Below, piece after piece: positions 15,737 to 25,713 of a DNA stretch of 64,000 bases. The translations under genes and the position numbers were made by a program. The stretch is taken from NCBI GenBank assembly GCA_030684555.1, contig JAUXVN010000001.1, positions 1-64,000 on the forward strand, in the 5' to 3' direction. The notes beneath the pieces are model-generated. The model was given only the letters and a program-made list of their open reading frames with translations. It did no database searches and was not told the origin of the DNA. The stretch comes from Ignavibacteria bacterium (GTDB lineage Bacteria > Bacteroidota > Ignavibacteria > Ignavibacteriales > Ignavibacteriaceae). How positions within the stretch are numbered: the first letter of the stretch is position 1; every line of letters starts with the position of its first letter.

Positions 15737-17496
15737 AATTCGTTAATTAATCCGAAATGAATTTTGCCTTCGCTAAATGTTTCCCCTTTAGCTAATGCGA
15801 AACTTACAGCTATTACGCCTAATCCGGTTTCAAGATTTAATCCAATTCCATAACCGATTTTGAAACCGGAGTTTTCCAATAATTGTCGCTGTTCATCACT
15901 CTTTCTCAAATAGTACCCTGTATCCAAAAACAAAAAAGCGAACGTTCTTCTACTAAGTAAATAGCGGTATTCCATATTTGACCAGGCAATTCTTGATCCT
16001 TGAAATTGATTTTCACGATAACCCCGTAATGTATTTGTTCCACCTAAATAATAGAGATCACTTGGTTCGTACAAAGATGCTTGCAATTCTTTAGCATGAA
16101 TTCCTAATGAAATTACCTGTCTTCTAAATGGTTCCACGAAAATAGAGAAATCAAAAAATATCTTCTTCAAACTGAGATTACGTTTAGTCTCTGAAGTTAA
16201 ATATTGAGTTGGTCCATTTATTCGCTTGTTACTCAACCAATATGAATTGTATAAATAAAAACCTCTGGTCGGGGCATACGGATCATCACGTGTATCTATT
16301 TTTATACTTACACCTGTTGATATATTTGATGAATTGTAAACTGTAAAAATCGAATTATCACTAACCGTAGGAATAATAGATTCACTACTTAAACCCAATC
16401 CTAAAGTAATATCCTCGTCAGCCATATACTCTAAAGTACCTTCAATCTTTCTTTGCACGTATGATGAATCCTGTATTTTTTGATTGACCGAAGTAGAAAT
16501 GTTAAACGGAAAACCAAATATCCATGGTTCCATATATTTAATTTCTAATTCCTGAGATAAGCGGTCAATCTTTTGCCATCTAAAAGCTGCGGCTCTGCCT
16601 GTTCCAAAAAGATTACGCATAGATATATTTACCATTCCTGTAACATAACCACTTTCATCTTTCTTTTGAGAAGGGACAAAACCAATTATTCCGTCAAAAT
16701 TATTTGTTTGTTTCTCTTCAATCTTAATTTGTAATATTCCCTTCCCCTTCGAATTATTTACATATACAGGCTCTGTTACAGGCTGGAAAAATCTAAGTCT
16801 GTTTAATCTAGTCGGAATATCATCAATTAATTTTTGATTATACGGATCACCCTGTTTAATACCAATTTCACGAATGATAACATATTCTTCTGTATCACTA
16901 TTGCCTGATATCTCAATTGAATCTACTCTGCTGTAATTACCTTTACGATAATTTATAAATATGTCAACATAATTTGTGTTAGAAATAGAATCGACAAAAA
17001 AAGATAATGACGATAATTCAACAACTGTAAATGGAAATCCATTTTGTTCAAAAAGAATTAATGCGTCTTGTATTGTTCTTTCAATTTCAGAAGGAATAAA
17101 TATTTGATCTTCAAGGTATCCGTATGTTTTTTTCTCTATTAATAGTTCAAGACTATCAAGTCCTGTTATAATAATTTTATTTACGAATGTGGGGTCTTTG
17201 ACTTTTATAGAAAAAGACAAAATTATTTGTGAAGAATCATTTTTTAAATCAATTTTGATTGGGTCAAAGGATAAGTTGTAATAACCAATCTCTCTATACT
17301 CAAAATAAATTTTATTTTTAATTAGACTAACGAGAGAGTCATTAAATGTCAGATTATTATATTCACTAATAATTTTTTCAAAAGATGAATTTGGCAGATT
17401 AAGGTTACTGATTATTCTTAGTTCAGAAATTTTCTGTGAATAGATTATTGATGGAAGTAGTAAAATAAAAAATAAATATTTACTTCTAAGGAGCAT
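15733..17496 (-). CDS. BamA/TamA-family outer-membrane assembly protein
   Basis: A 587-aa Omp85-superfamily protein with signal peptide (about 1-20), POTRA-like repeats (about 22-250, e.g. VDSIEISGNSDTEEYVIIRE) and a C-terminal 16-strand barrel. The barrel contains LYYLGGTNTLRGYRENQFQG (the RGY/F motif of loop 6) and ends in a terminal F. It is shorter than BamA (~800 aa, five POTRAs), so it is probably a TamA-like or lineage-specific paralogue. It is the last gene of the long minus-strand envelope run and overlaps pfkB by 11 bp. Confidence 0.85.
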   Translation of the reverse strand: MLLRSKYLFFILLLPSIIYSQKISELRIISNLNLPNSSFEKIISEYNNLTFNDSLVSLIKNKIYFEYREIGYYNLSFDPIKIDLKNDSSQIILSFSIKVKDPTFVNKIIITGLDSLELLIEKKTYGYLEDQIFIPSEIERTIQDALILFEQNGFPFTVVELSSLSFFVDSISNTNYVDIFINYRKGNYSRVDSIEISGNSDTEEYVIIREIGIKQGDPYNQKLIDDIPTRLNRLRFFQPVTEPVYVNNSKGKGILQIKIEEKQTNNFDGIIGFVPSQKKDESGYVTGMVNISMRNLFGTGRAAAFRWQKIDRLSQELEIKYMEPWIFGFPFNISTSVNQKIQDSSYVQRKIEGTLEYMADEDITLGLGLSSESIIPTVSDNSIFTVYNSSNISTGVSIKIDTRDDPYAPTRGFYLYNSYWLSNKRINGPTQYLTSETKRNLSLKKIFFDFSIFVEPFRRQVISLGIHAKELQASLYEPSDLYYLGGTNTLRGYRENQFQGSRIAWSNMEYRYLLSRRTFAFLFLDTGYYLRKSDEQRQLLENSGFKIGYGIGLNLETGLGVIAVSFALAKGETFSEGKIHFGLINEF

Positions 17497-18445
17497 CGAT
17501 TGTTTTCATTTTTTTACCAATTTCATACACCGAGATTGATGGGATAATCTCTTTTACATCATTATAATCTGCATTACAAACATCAAATGATTGAGCATTA
17601 ATAACACCGGCTGCAACAGCGGTTTTAACTGTCTCTTCAAAAATTAAATCATGGAAATGACCATAAACAATTCCGGCAACAAAAGCATCACCACTTCCGG
17701 TCGCATCTTTAACATCTATCTTTGGTGGAATAATTTTATAATGAAAATCAGCCTTACTGCAAAAAACCGAATCTGCTCCGTTCGTAATAAATGACTGCTT
17801 AATCCCTTTTCTGTATAGAAAATTCAAAAATTCAATAATATCATTTTCATCTTGAAGATCAACATTAAGCGATGATTTAATTTCAGAAAGATTATTGTGC
17901 AAAATTGTTGGACATTCATCGATACAATTTTTCAAATGATTTCCATAAGTATCAAGGACTGATATCTTGTCATATTTATTTGCAAAGTGAATAAGTTGCG
18001 GAAATATTATATCTGCTTCAACCGAAGGGGTACTTCCTGATAAAACAACTATTTCACAATTTTGTATCATCTTTTCGAGTTTACTAATTACTTCTATTGC
18101 TTCAGCATGGGTGATAATATTATTCTCAGAGAAAAAAGTTGTAACACAATTCTTTTCCGTCTCAATTAGAAGCGTTGCTTCTCTTGTTTCAGTAGCTGTT
18201 TTTGAGGTCGTAAAATTGATTCTTTTCTTCTCAAGAAGATGACGGATTTTTTTTCCATTCTCACCTCCTAATATTGTGAATGTTAGAGAATCAACATTCA
18301 ACATTTTCAATTGTCGGCTGACATTAATTCCTTTTCCACCAACACTAAAAACTGGTGAAAGCGAACGGTACTCTTTTCCATTCACTACTTGTGGCAAAAA
18401 AAACTTTCGTTCTAAAAGTGGATTTATTGTGACAGTGAGAACCAT
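17486..18445 (-). CDS. PfkB-family sugar kinase (1-phosphofructokinase/tagatose-6-P kinase-like)
   Basis: A 319-aa ribokinase-fold kinase. The N-terminal substrate motif is SVGGKGINVSRQLKMLNV and the C-terminal catalytic motif DATGSGDAFVAGIVYGH holds the Asp base. VVLSGSTPS in the middle is typical of the 1-phosphofructokinase (FruK/LacC) branch, which phosphorylates sugar phosphates. No PTS or fru genes are nearby, so the physiological substrate is open; some PfkB enzymes serve as the main phosphofructokinase. Its placement between GWxTD and BamA-like genes with an 11-bp overlap suggests co-expression rather than a shared pathway. Confidence 0.85.
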   Translation of the reverse strand: MVLTVTINPLLERKFFLPQVVNGKEYRSLSPVFSVGGKGINVSRQLKMLNVDSLTFTILGGENGKKIRHLLEKKRINFTTSKTATETREATLLIETEKNCVTTFFSENNIITHAEAIEVISKLEKMIQNCEIVVLSGSTPSVEADIIFPQLIHFANKYDKISVLDTYGNHLKNCIDECPTILHNNLSEIKSSLNVDLQDENDIIEFLNFLYRKGIKQSFITNGADSVFCSKADFHYKIIPPKIDVKDATGSGDAFVAGIVYGHFHDLIFEETVKTAVAAGVINAQSFDVCNADYNDVKEIIPSISVYEIGKKMKTIDAP

Positions 18446-18463
18446 AATTGAATAGCTTAAATA

Positions 18464-19744
18464 TTATCTGAAACGGTAATTATCACCATACAGCGGAGTT
18501 GCTAATCGATAGTCGCCAAAACCGGTTCGATCGACAAAAACGAATTGACGGTTGATGTTATAATATTCCCAAATCTCGTATGGTTTTGAATCATAATCAA
18601 ATGGGTGACGGTCAACATTATTTGGAGCACCAAGAATAATATAAACCATCCCCATATCACTTTTCCAGCCTTCCATGTAGCTTGAAAAAGTTTTATTTGA
18701 ATATTCAACTCTTCTAAAATATTCGTTAAATATTTCATTCTCTAGAGTAGAAGGATTTGGATCTCGTAACTTCCAAAAAGAAAGAAAACGATCAAGTTTC
18801 GCTTCATAATTAGAGGCTTCTTTAATAAACTTTAAATCGCTTGTATTGGCAATGTAAATCATCTGTTCAATCGCTTTATCAAGGTCTTTTATTGATTCAG
18901 GAATTCCAATATGTCTTGAGTAAAATGATTTTGAACTTGTAACTAAAGTTTGTAATTGATCATTTTTCAAATTTATTTGCAGTAGATATTCACCGATACT
19001 AACATCAAGATTTTCAATTTGATAAAATATTTGGTTACGACCGGAATCAATCGTATAATCAATTGTATTAGAATAAATTGTTTCCTGTTGTTTATTTACA
19101 ATTAAATAATTGAGTACAATATTTTTTTTTGAATCAGAATAAACCTCATAGAAAAAAGGAATCATTCCTTTTTGTTGAACAATATTTCCCGAAATATTGG
19201 GTATAACTTTGCTATTCCCGTCAGTATTTGATTTGGATGATATTAACATTATTCCACTCATCGCTAAGCTATCGGAGAAATCTTCAACTTTATAAACATT
19301 GCTGTAAGAATAATTTTTACGTGAGTCTTTATCTTCAACCTCAATTCTAATGAGATAATTATTTGGTTGAAGTGAAAAAGATTTAAGACTCAAATTGGAA
19401 TTATTACGTGAAATGGTAATATCAAAATCAGCAGTTTCAATCTTCTCGGTCCATGATTTTTCACTCAACAAACGTAAACGGTGCTCATCGTAAATACTTA
19501 TGGTAACTAAATACTCGGCTAAAAATTTATCCTTTGATTTGATAAACTGGATCTGATTATAAGGAACTTGAATAAAAATATCGACACGGGTTTTACCAGT
19601 ATCACTTGATGGATATGAAACAGCATCATAATAAAAAACGGGGAGTGACAGTATTGAACGGTCCTCAACTGCATTTTCAACCTGAGCAATTGAGTAATTA
19701 CCTATAAAGAGAAGCAAAAATAACGGAAGGAGCCGATTCATCAT
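18464..19744 (-). CDS. GWxTD domain-containing secreted protein
   Basis: A 426-aa protein with a signal peptide (about 1-20) and a beta-rich body (two Ig-like or lipocalin-like segments, about 30-270). The C-terminal GWxTD domain (about 330-426) shows YMEGWKSDMGMVYIILGAPN and EIWEYYNINRQFVFVDRTGF. The function of this family, common in Bacteroidota, Chlorobi and Acidobacteria, is not established. It is often seen near cell-envelope and maturation genes, as here between rimO and pfkB. The S in GWKSD is a minor variant of the T. Confidence 0.85.
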   Translation of the reverse strand: MMNRLLPLFLLLFIGNYSIAQVENAVEDRSILSLPVFYYDAVSYPSSDTGKTRVDIFIQVPYNQIQFIKSKDKFLAEYLVTISIYDEHRLRLLSEKSWTEKIETADFDITISRNNSNLSLKSFSLQPNNYLIRIEVEDKDSRKNYSYSNVYKVEDFSDSLAMSGIMLISSKSNTDGNSKVIPNISGNIVQQKGMIPFFYEVYSDSKKNIVLNYLIVNKQQETIYSNTIDYTIDSGRNQIFYQIENLDVSIGEYLLQINLKNDQLQTLVTSSKSFYSRHIGIPESIKDLDKAIEQMIYIANTSDLKFIKEASNYEAKLDRFLSFWKLRDPNPSTLENEIFNEYFRRVEYSNKTFSSYMEGWKSDMGMVYIILGAPNNVDRHPFDYDSKPYEIWEYYNINRQFVFVDRTGFGDYRLATPLYGDNYRFR

Positions 19745-19758
19745 AAATTTTCCAATAT

Positions 19759-21054
19759 TTAATTATCTAAATTTGCAAAAAGATCATATTCATTACAATC
19801 ATAAATTCTCCCCATATAAAAACCTCCGGGAACAATTGCTGCTGAACTTTTAGGAATTAATACCTCTCCATCTACTTCAGGAGCATCACGATAAGATCTT
19901 GCAACGTAAAAGTCCCCTTCAATTCCATCAACAAGTAATCGCATTTCCTGACCTATCAAACTTTGGTTTTTTTCTAAAGAAATTTTCTTTTGAATTTCCA
20001 TAAGTTTTTGTTTGCGGCTCTCCTTTTGCTTCTTAGAGACGGGATCACCAAGTAAATAACTTGTTGTATTTTCTTCAATTGAAAAAGTAAAAACACCAAG
20101 ACGATCAAATCTTGTTTCTTCAACAAAATCACACAATTCCAGAAAATCTTTTTGAGTTTCTGCCGGATACCCGACAATAAATGTAGTTCTTATAGCAAGT
20201 TGCGGAATGTTTTCTTTTAATCGTTTGGTTAACTCTTTAGTTTTTTTAGAGGTGATTCCTCTTCGCATAGATTTAAGCACATCATCACTGATATGTTGTA
20301 ACGGGATATCAAGATAAGGTAGTACTTTCGGATTATTTGCAAGAACCTCCATGAGATCATCAGGAAAATGTGACGGATATGCATACATTAATCTAATCCA
20401 TTCGATGCCATCAACTTCGCTCAACTTTGTAAGTAATTCCGCTAAATTCCGTTTATTATAAATATCTTTACCGTAATCGGTTGTATCCTGTCCAATGATT
20501 ATTAATTCTTTAGTATTGTTACGAGCTAAAAATTCAGTCTCTTTAATTAATGAATTTATATCTATTGAATGATTTTTACCACGCATTAGAGGTATTGCGC
20601 AGAAGGAGCAAGGATGGTCACATCCTTCAGAAATCTTTAAGTATGCAGAGTGTGAGGGAGCTGTTAATACTCTTTCTCCAAGTAGTTCGTATTTTAATTC
20701 GCCCCCTAATTCTTTGACAATGCCTTCATAATTTTCTGTTCCAAAATAAACATCTACTTCAGGAATTTCCAGTTGTAAATCGGAGCTATATCGTTCGGAT
20801 AAACAACCTGCAACAATTACTTTTTTTATTTTACCACTTTGCTTTAAGCCCACAGCTTTAAGAATTGTATCAATTGATTCTTTTTTTGCATCTTCAATAA
20901 AGCCACAAGTATTTATAATAACAGTATCTGCAGAATTCGGATCGTTTATCAACCGGTAATCATTTAGTTCTAACTGCTTCATCAGTCGTTCTGAATCAAC
21001 AGTATTTTTGGAACACCCTAGAGTTATAACACTTACTTTATCATTTATTCTCAT
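19759..21054 (-). CDS. rimO: ribosomal protein S12 methylthiotransferase RimO
   Basis: A 431-aa radical SAM enzyme that adds a methylthio group to Asp of ribosomal protein S12. It has the UPF0004 N-terminal domain (VITLGCSKNTVDSERLMKQL, three Cys for the auxiliary Fe-S cluster), radical SAM motif EGCDHPCSFCAIPLMRGK (CxxxCxxC), and a C-terminal TRAM domain (about 365-431). VDSERL and SFCAIP distinguish RimO from MiaB, whose gene is also present at 31155-32507. It starts 3 bp after the cdsA stop. Confidence 0.95.
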   Translation of the reverse strand: MRINDKVSVITLGCSKNTVDSERLMKQLELNDYRLINDPNSADTVIINTCGFIEDAKKESIDTILKAVGLKQSGKIKKVIVAGCLSERYSSDLQLEIPEVDVYFGTENYEGIVKELGGELKYELLGERVLTAPSHSAYLKISEGCDHPCSFCAIPLMRGKNHSIDINSLIKETEFLARNNTKELIIIGQDTTDYGKDIYNKRNLAELLTKLSEVDGIEWIRLMYAYPSHFPDDLMEVLANNPKVLPYLDIPLQHISDDVLKSMRRGITSKKTKELTKRLKENIPQLAIRTTFIVGYPAETQKDFLELCDFVEETRFDRLGVFTFSIEENTTSYLLGDPVSKKQKESRKQKLMEIQKKISLEKNQSLIGQEMRLLVDGIEGDFYVARSYRDAPEVDGEVLIPKSSAAIVPGGFYMGRIYDCNEYDLFANLDN

Positions 21055-21057
21055 TCT

Positions 21058-21873
21058 TTAAGATCCGACAAAATATTTTATGTAGAGAAAGATTACCGGT
21101 GATGCGACCAATAATGAATCGAAACGATCAAAAATCCCGCCATGTCCGGGGATTAAATTTGATGAGTCTTTCACACCAGCATCTCTTTTAAATAGTGATT
21201 CGATTAAATCACCCATTTGCCCAACAGTCCCGACGATCGCCCCAATTATTATAGCATGTTCCATCATTAAAAAATCGAGTACCAAATACTTTGCAACAAT
21301 CATAGCAATTATTGAGAATACAAATCCAAATATTGCCCCTTCCCAACTTTTTTTTGGACTCACTCTGGGAAATAATTTATGTTTACCTAAATTAATTCCG
21401 CCAAAAAATGCGGCTGAATCACAAACCCAGATTGTAATAATAATTGCCATCATGAGAAATCCACCACGCTCATAAATAAAGAAGTTTTCCCTTATTGCTA
21501 AAATTGATGAAGTAAAAAAACCGATATAAAGCAGACCGAGTAGCGTTACCCCAATATTATAGATTGCAGAACCTTTGTTCCTAAATAATTCAACCAGTGA
21601 AAGTAACACTACGATTGCCAGGAGTAAATCGTAATACTCAATAAAGTTTAGCGACTTATTTAATATTATTGTCCCAACAGAAAGTATTCCAATTGCTATT
21701 TGTGGACTGTTTTTTTTGAGTTGAGAAAATTTCATAAACTCAAAAAACGAAACCATTCCAATTGCTAAAACAAAAAGAAGAAACGGGATTTTCCCGAAAT
21801 AACTGATATACAATATTCCAGGGATAAATATTACTGATACAACAACCCGTTTTAATGTATTATTCTTCGACAT
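21058..21873 (-). CDS. cdsA: phosphatidate cytidylyltransferase
   Basis: A 271-aa inner-membrane enzyme making CDP-diacylglycerol from phosphatidate and CTP, the branch point for phospholipids. It has about seven TM helices. The CDS signature lies near the C-terminus (GQMGDLIESLFKRDAGVKDS, then GHGGIFDRFDSLL), and the cytoplasmic VSPKKSWEG motif is intact. The start overlaps the preceding gene's stop by one base. Normally uppS or dxr lies nearby, but here its neighbours are a zinc-ribbon protein and rimO. Confidence 0.95.
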   Translation of the reverse strand: MSKNNTLKRVVVSVIFIPGILYISYFGKIPFLLFVLAIGMVSFFEFMKFSQLKKNSPQIAIGILSVGTIILNKSLNFIEYYDLLLAIVVLLSLVELFRNKGSAIYNIGVTLLGLLYIGFFTSSILAIRENFFIYERGGFLMMAIIITIWVCDSAAFFGGINLGKHKLFPRVSPKKSWEGAIFGFVFSIIAMIVAKYLVLDFLMMEHAIIIGAIVGTVGQMGDLIESLFKRDAGVKDSSNLIPGHGGIFDRFDSLLVASPVIFLYIKYFVGS

Positions 21874-22223
21874 TACTCCTCATCAAATTCGAAGTTAATC
21901 TCATTTGAACCTTTAATAAACTCTAAAGCAGCTTCGGCATCGTTATTCATAACAAAAAGTTTAATTATTGCAAGATCTCCTACACCGGGATAATTACTAT
22001 CTTTTTGTGATAATATAAAACTTTTAATACCGGCACTTTCCAGGTTTGATTTAATCATCTGTGCTTTATAGAGTTGATCACATTGATAAATCAATGTTAA
22101 ATCACTTTCCTCATTAATGATTTGCTCATCTACCGGTAAATTATTTACTAACTCCACATCACAATCAGAACAGATTTTTGCAGAGTCGATATATTCAGTT
22201 CGACAATTTGGACAGTACTTCAT
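21873..22223 (-). CDS. zinc-ribbon plus DUF2007 protein
   Basis: A 116-aa cytosolic protein. An N-terminal zinc ribbon (CPNC...CSDC, residues 4-20) is followed by a DUF2007-like ferredoxin-fold domain (about 42-108) with MIKSNLESAGIKSFILSQ and IKLFVMNNDAEAALEFI. The family is annotated as putative signal-transducing protein, with no proven role. An SD of the form AAGGAGA lies ahead of the ATG. Confidence 0.8.
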   Translation of the reverse strand: MKYCPNCRTEYIDSAKICSDCDVELVNNLPVDEQIINEESDLTLIYQCDQLYKAQMIKSNLESAGIKSFILSQKDSNYPGVGDLAIIKLFVMNNDAEAALEFIKGSNEINFEFDEE

Positions 22224-22254
22224 GATAATCTCCTTGTTGAGAATGAAATAAAAA

Positions 22255-23238
22255 TTAAACCTCTTCGATTTGTACTTTGTTTACATTTTTCTTGTGGTAA
22301 AAATAAAATATGACTGATAAAACTATCACAAACAATATTAGCAGTAAACCGAAAGCAATCCATGTACCACTTAATTCCGAAGCCGGAATTACTTTATTTT
22401 GTTTTAGTTCTTCATCACCGAAAATAAAATAGAGAATGACAGCAACAAAATTGTTAGTGAAATGTAAAATTATCGGAACAAAAATAGAATCTGTTTTATA
22501 AGCTGCAAATCCGAAATACAACCCCAACGAAGTTAGCGCTATTAACGCATAAGGATTAAAATGAAAAAGCCCGAAAAAGAGAGCTGTTATAAGTGCACCT
22601 AAAAACTTATTATATTTCAACTCAAAACTTTTTTGAATATAACCCCTGAACATTACTTCTTCACATATCGCCGGAGTAACAGCTACAACAAATATTACTA
22701 ACACGCCTTCAACTATTGAATTTGGCTGTAATAAACTCCCATAACTCTTTTCGATCATCTCATTTAATTGATCAAAAGCACTTTTCAGTTTCTCAAAGAT
22801 GTAAATATCTTTTGTCCAGAGTTCAATGTAATAATTTTGAAGTGTGAGAAAAGTCTGTAATAATGCGGTTAATGAAATAATTCCGACTAGGAAAATTCCA
22901 ATTTCTTTAATCTCCGGAATTTTGAACCGGATAACCTTTGTAACATTTTCATAAATTAGTTTTGAAAAAACAAGTGCCGGAAGCAGAATAAACAGAACTT
23001 GACCTGCCATTGTCATCAGTCTTAAAGCATTAACGTCAGCATTCTCAATGTCAGTTCCGAAAACTATTAATGTAAGCAAACCACCAAATATTTGGTAAAA
23101 AACTAATGCCCCAAAAAGTCCCAATAACCCGGCTTTAAATGGACTCATTTTTGGTTCAAGTTTTTCTTCAGGTAAAATGTTTAAGTTTTTCTTATCCTGA
23201 TTTTCTTGGTCATTATTGTTGGTCGGGAATTCATCCAT
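22255..23238 (-). CDS. CPBP-family intramembrane metalloprotease
   Basis: A 327-aa membrane protein with about eight TM helices. The Abi/CPBP (Rce1-like) catalytic motifs are present: EEVMFRGYIQ (EExxxR), FGLFHFNPYALI (FxxxH) and HFTNNFVAV (HxxxN). Such enzymes cleave membrane-anchored substrates; bacterial targets are mostly unknown. It begins at the base after the DUF3108 stop, so expression is tightly coupled. Confidence 0.88.
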   Translation of the reverse strand: MDEFPTNNNDQENQDKKNLNILPEEKLEPKMSPFKAGLLGLFGALVFYQIFGGLLTLIVFGTDIENADVNALRLMTMAGQVLFILLPALVFSKLIYENVTKVIRFKIPEIKEIGIFLVGIISLTALLQTFLTLQNYYIELWTKDIYIFEKLKSAFDQLNEMIEKSYGSLLQPNSIVEGVLVIFVVAVTPAICEEVMFRGYIQKSFELKYNKFLGALITALFFGLFHFNPYALIALTSLGLYFGFAAYKTDSIFVPIILHFTNNFVAVILYFIFGDEELKQNKVIPASELSGTWIAFGLLLILFVIVLSVIFYFYHKKNVNKVQIEEV

Positions 23239-24036
23239 TTACTTAACCTTTGATGTAAATTTTCCTGCAAGTCCTTCAAATGAAGTTAACTCAGCATCAA
23301 TTGAACCAATCACTACTTTAGTCTTAACTTTGATAGGAACTTTAAGGGTATCATCAGAGAGCCATATTACTATATTCCCCTCGCTTTTGAATAATCCCCC
23401 TTCTTGAACTAACGGTTCAACAATTACACAATCAAATGTACCGGCAGCAACTGTTATTCTTTCTCTCCCAAGAAATTTTACATCGAGATCAAAAACTTTA
23501 TCTTTGTAAAAATTTTTGAGTTCAATTTTGTCACCAACTTCCATATTAGAATAGTTAACAGTTCTTGCAAAATAAAATGCTGAAATAATATCATGAACAT
23601 TTTTAGGAATCGGGTATTCCCCTTCAGAAGTTTTTGCTCTTCCCCTTCTTTGATCAAAAAAGGCTGAAAAATCCCTAGAATAATTTCCTTCCCGGATATG
23701 CTGTTCAAATCTCCAGGGGAATAAGCCTTCAACATCTACATAACTTTCGTATTTATCACGTACTTTGAAAACCCAGTCAAAACTTGGTATAGAATTAACC
23801 TCAAAATTAACATGGTAAGCATTTCTACCTGATATTCTTCTAATTTTTGGTATTGACATAATAGCAACACCGGCTGTTACGAAACCATATTTAACATCAA
23901 AGGTTAATTTCTCCCCTTCTTTGAAAGCACTATTTTCAACTTTCTTAAATTCGTCTGCTAAACCATTTTTATTTGTAATACTTATAAATAGAATGGTGAA
24001 CAAGATGGTGAATAAATATATTTTTTTATTCTGCAT
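23239..24036 (-). CDS. DUF3108 domain-containing periplasmic protein
   Basis: A 265-aa protein with an N-terminal hydrophobic signal (about 5-22) and a DUF3108 beta-barrel-like domain (about 35-255). Typical strings are GEKLTFDVKYGFVTAGVA, YESYVDVEGLFPWRFEQHI and ITVAAGTFDCVIVEPLVQEG. DUF3108 proteins are lipocalin-like and of unknown function, often near LPS or outer-membrane genes. It overlaps the GT9 gene by 11 bp. Confidence 0.85.
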   Translation of the reverse strand: MQNKKIYLFTILFTILFISITNKNGLADEFKKVENSAFKEGEKLTFDVKYGFVTAGVAIMSIPKIRRISGRNAYHVNFEVNSIPSFDWVFKVRDKYESYVDVEGLFPWRFEQHIREGNYSRDFSAFFDQRRGRAKTSEGEYPIPKNVHDIISAFYFARTVNYSNMEVGDKIELKNFYKDKVFDLDVKFLGRERITVAAGTFDCVIVEPLVQEGGLFKSEGNIVIWLSDDTLKVPIKVKTKVVIGSIDAELTSFEGLAGKFTSKVK

Positions 24037-25081
24037 GAAAATCTCCGTTATTCAGATGTAACTTATAAATTTTTTGAACATTTGCAAAGACGTTGTTTAT
24101 ATTAATACTATCCATGCAATTCAATTTTTCGCACTGTTCTCTATCACAGTTTGAACAATCAATTTCGGGCATTACAATAATTTTCTTTTGAGTGTATGGT
24201 CCCCATCTTTTTGGCGAACAAGCTAATATTTTTGGATAAAACCCCACAACATATTTATTTAAAGCTGCTGCTATATGCAAAGGTCCGGTTGAATTACTAA
24301 TAAATATTATTGATAAATCAATTAATGCTACCAATTCGTTTAATTCAAATTCCCCTGCAAAGTTAAAAATATTATCTTTTACTACAAGTTCTTGACATAA
24401 TGCTACTTCCGATTTATTTCCCGTAACAAAGATATAACATTCAAGAGTTGAAAGTAATTCCATTAATTTTATCATTTTGGGTATCGGTAAATCAACGGCA
24501 CTACCACCGCTTCCAGGGTGCACAATGATTATTGGTTTATCAAGATTAATCTTATTTCTTGTTAAAATTGATAACACTTTATTCCGTGTTTCAACAGATA
24601 TAGTCAGATGAAACTTAATCGAACTCTCATTTATAACTTGATTAATCCCAATTTGCTTAAGAAGATTGAGATTATATTCTAATTCGTGCCGCTCGGCGGT
24701 TTTTCGATGTTCATATACTTTATGTGTAAAAAAGAATGAATACCAACGATAACCTGTACCAATTCTTTTTTTTATTCCGGATAGAAAAATAATTAGTGAA
24801 ATAATAAATGTTGGATAAACCACAATAACAGTATCAATATTTTGTCTCCGTAACATTATGACGTTTTGCAACAGATTCGGTTTTCCTTTTTGTTCAATTA
24901 ATAGCAGAACCTCGTTAATGCCGTCATAGTCTAAAGCAAGAGCCGATGTATATTCCCTCAGTAGGAAAGTTATTTTGCATAAAGGATATTTTTGCTTGAT
25001 AAAATCAATCAGTGGTAAAGAAAGCATTACATCACCAATGCGGTCAGTCCTAACTATCAATAAACTCTTCGGTTGCATCAT
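24026..25081 (-). CDS. glycosyltransferase family 9 (heptosyltransferase-like)
   Basis: A 351-aa cytosolic GT-B enzyme. The start LLIVRTDRIGDVMLSLPLID and the C-terminal IIVHPGSGGSAVDLPIPKM are GT9 hallmarks, as is FISNSTGPLHIAAALNKYVV. The family transfers heptose or related sugars to LPS core. A cysteine cluster (CSNCDREQCEKLNC, about 318-331) near the C-terminus is common in this branch. It overlaps mpg by 4 bp. LptE, GT2 and BamA-like genes in the same run fit an LPS role. Confidence 0.88.
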   Translation of the reverse strand: MMQPKSLLIVRTDRIGDVMLSLPLIDFIKQKYPLCKITFLLREYTSALALDYDGINEVLLLIEQKGKPNLLQNVIMLRRQNIDTVIVVYPTFIISLIIFLSGIKKRIGTGYRWYSFFFTHKVYEHRKTAERHELEYNLNLLKQIGINQVINESSIKFHLTISVETRNKVLSILTRNKINLDKPIIIVHPGSGGSAVDLPIPKMIKLMELLSTLECYIFVTGNKSEVALCQELVVKDNIFNFAGEFELNELVALIDLSIIFISNSTGPLHIAAALNKYVVGFYPKILACSPKRWGPYTQKKIIVMPEIDCSNCDREQCEKLNCMDSININNVFANVQKIYKLHLNNGDFHAE

Positions 25082-25698
25082 TTATTCAAAATATTTTGGG
25101 AATTTTTAATATAAAAACGCCATGGGAGATCGGTCGATTTTGTTATTCCGATTCGAGTTGATTCAACAAGTTCAAAATCCCTTAGCTCACTATTTTCAAC
25201 AATAAATATATGATTTTTGCTCAAATCTATTCCATCATTCTTTTTATCTATTCCAAATGCTGAACAAATTTTTCCTGGTCCATTTGTAAGGTTTTTAAAT
25301 AGATTATTTGAAATGATTTCTTTTCCGAATCTATTAATAACCATCTGATTAACACCGTAGATAGGCTCAATTGCACGTAATAAAACTGCATCTCCTGAAT
25401 TAATTTCTCCCGTCACAATATTTGCACAAAAATGAATTCCGTATGATGAGTAAACATAAAGAACCCCACCACCGCTAAACATCGATGTATTTCTCACAGT
25501 TTTACCATTGTAAGAATGTGAAGCTTTGTCTCCAAGCATTGAGTAAGCTTCGACTTCAACTATTACTCCTGCTAAAATTTGGTTTCTATTTTTTACAACA
25601 AATATTTTACCCGGTAGATTACGAGCCACTTCTAATACGTTCTGATTATAAAATTCTTTGGTGAGTTTTTGATTAGTTAGAAGAGATTTAAGTTTCAT
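25078..25698 (-). CDS. mpg: DNA-3-methyladenine glycosylase (AAG/MPG family)
   Basis: A 206-aa base-excision repair enzyme that removes alkylated purines. Family motifs: VARNLPGKIFV, VEVEAYSMLGDKASHSYNGK (catalytic Glu), NTSMFSGGGVLYVYSSYGIH, VLLRAIEP and NGPGKICSAFGI. The length matches bacterial AAG proteins. It is a DNA-repair gene inside an envelope-gene run, joined by a 4-bp overlap with the following GT9 gene. Confidence 0.93.
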   Translation of the reverse strand: MKLKSLLTNQKLTKEFYNQNVLEVARNLPGKIFVVKNRNQILAGVIVEVEAYSMLGDKASHSYNGKTVRNTSMFSGGGVLYVYSSYGIHFCANIVTGEINSGDAVLLRAIEPIYGVNQMVINRFGKEIISNNLFKNLTNGPGKICSAFGIDKKNDGIDLSKNHIFIVENSELRDFELVESTRIGITKSTDLPWRFYIKNSQNILNK

Positions 25699-25713
25699 AA
25701 CAAAACTTATTAA

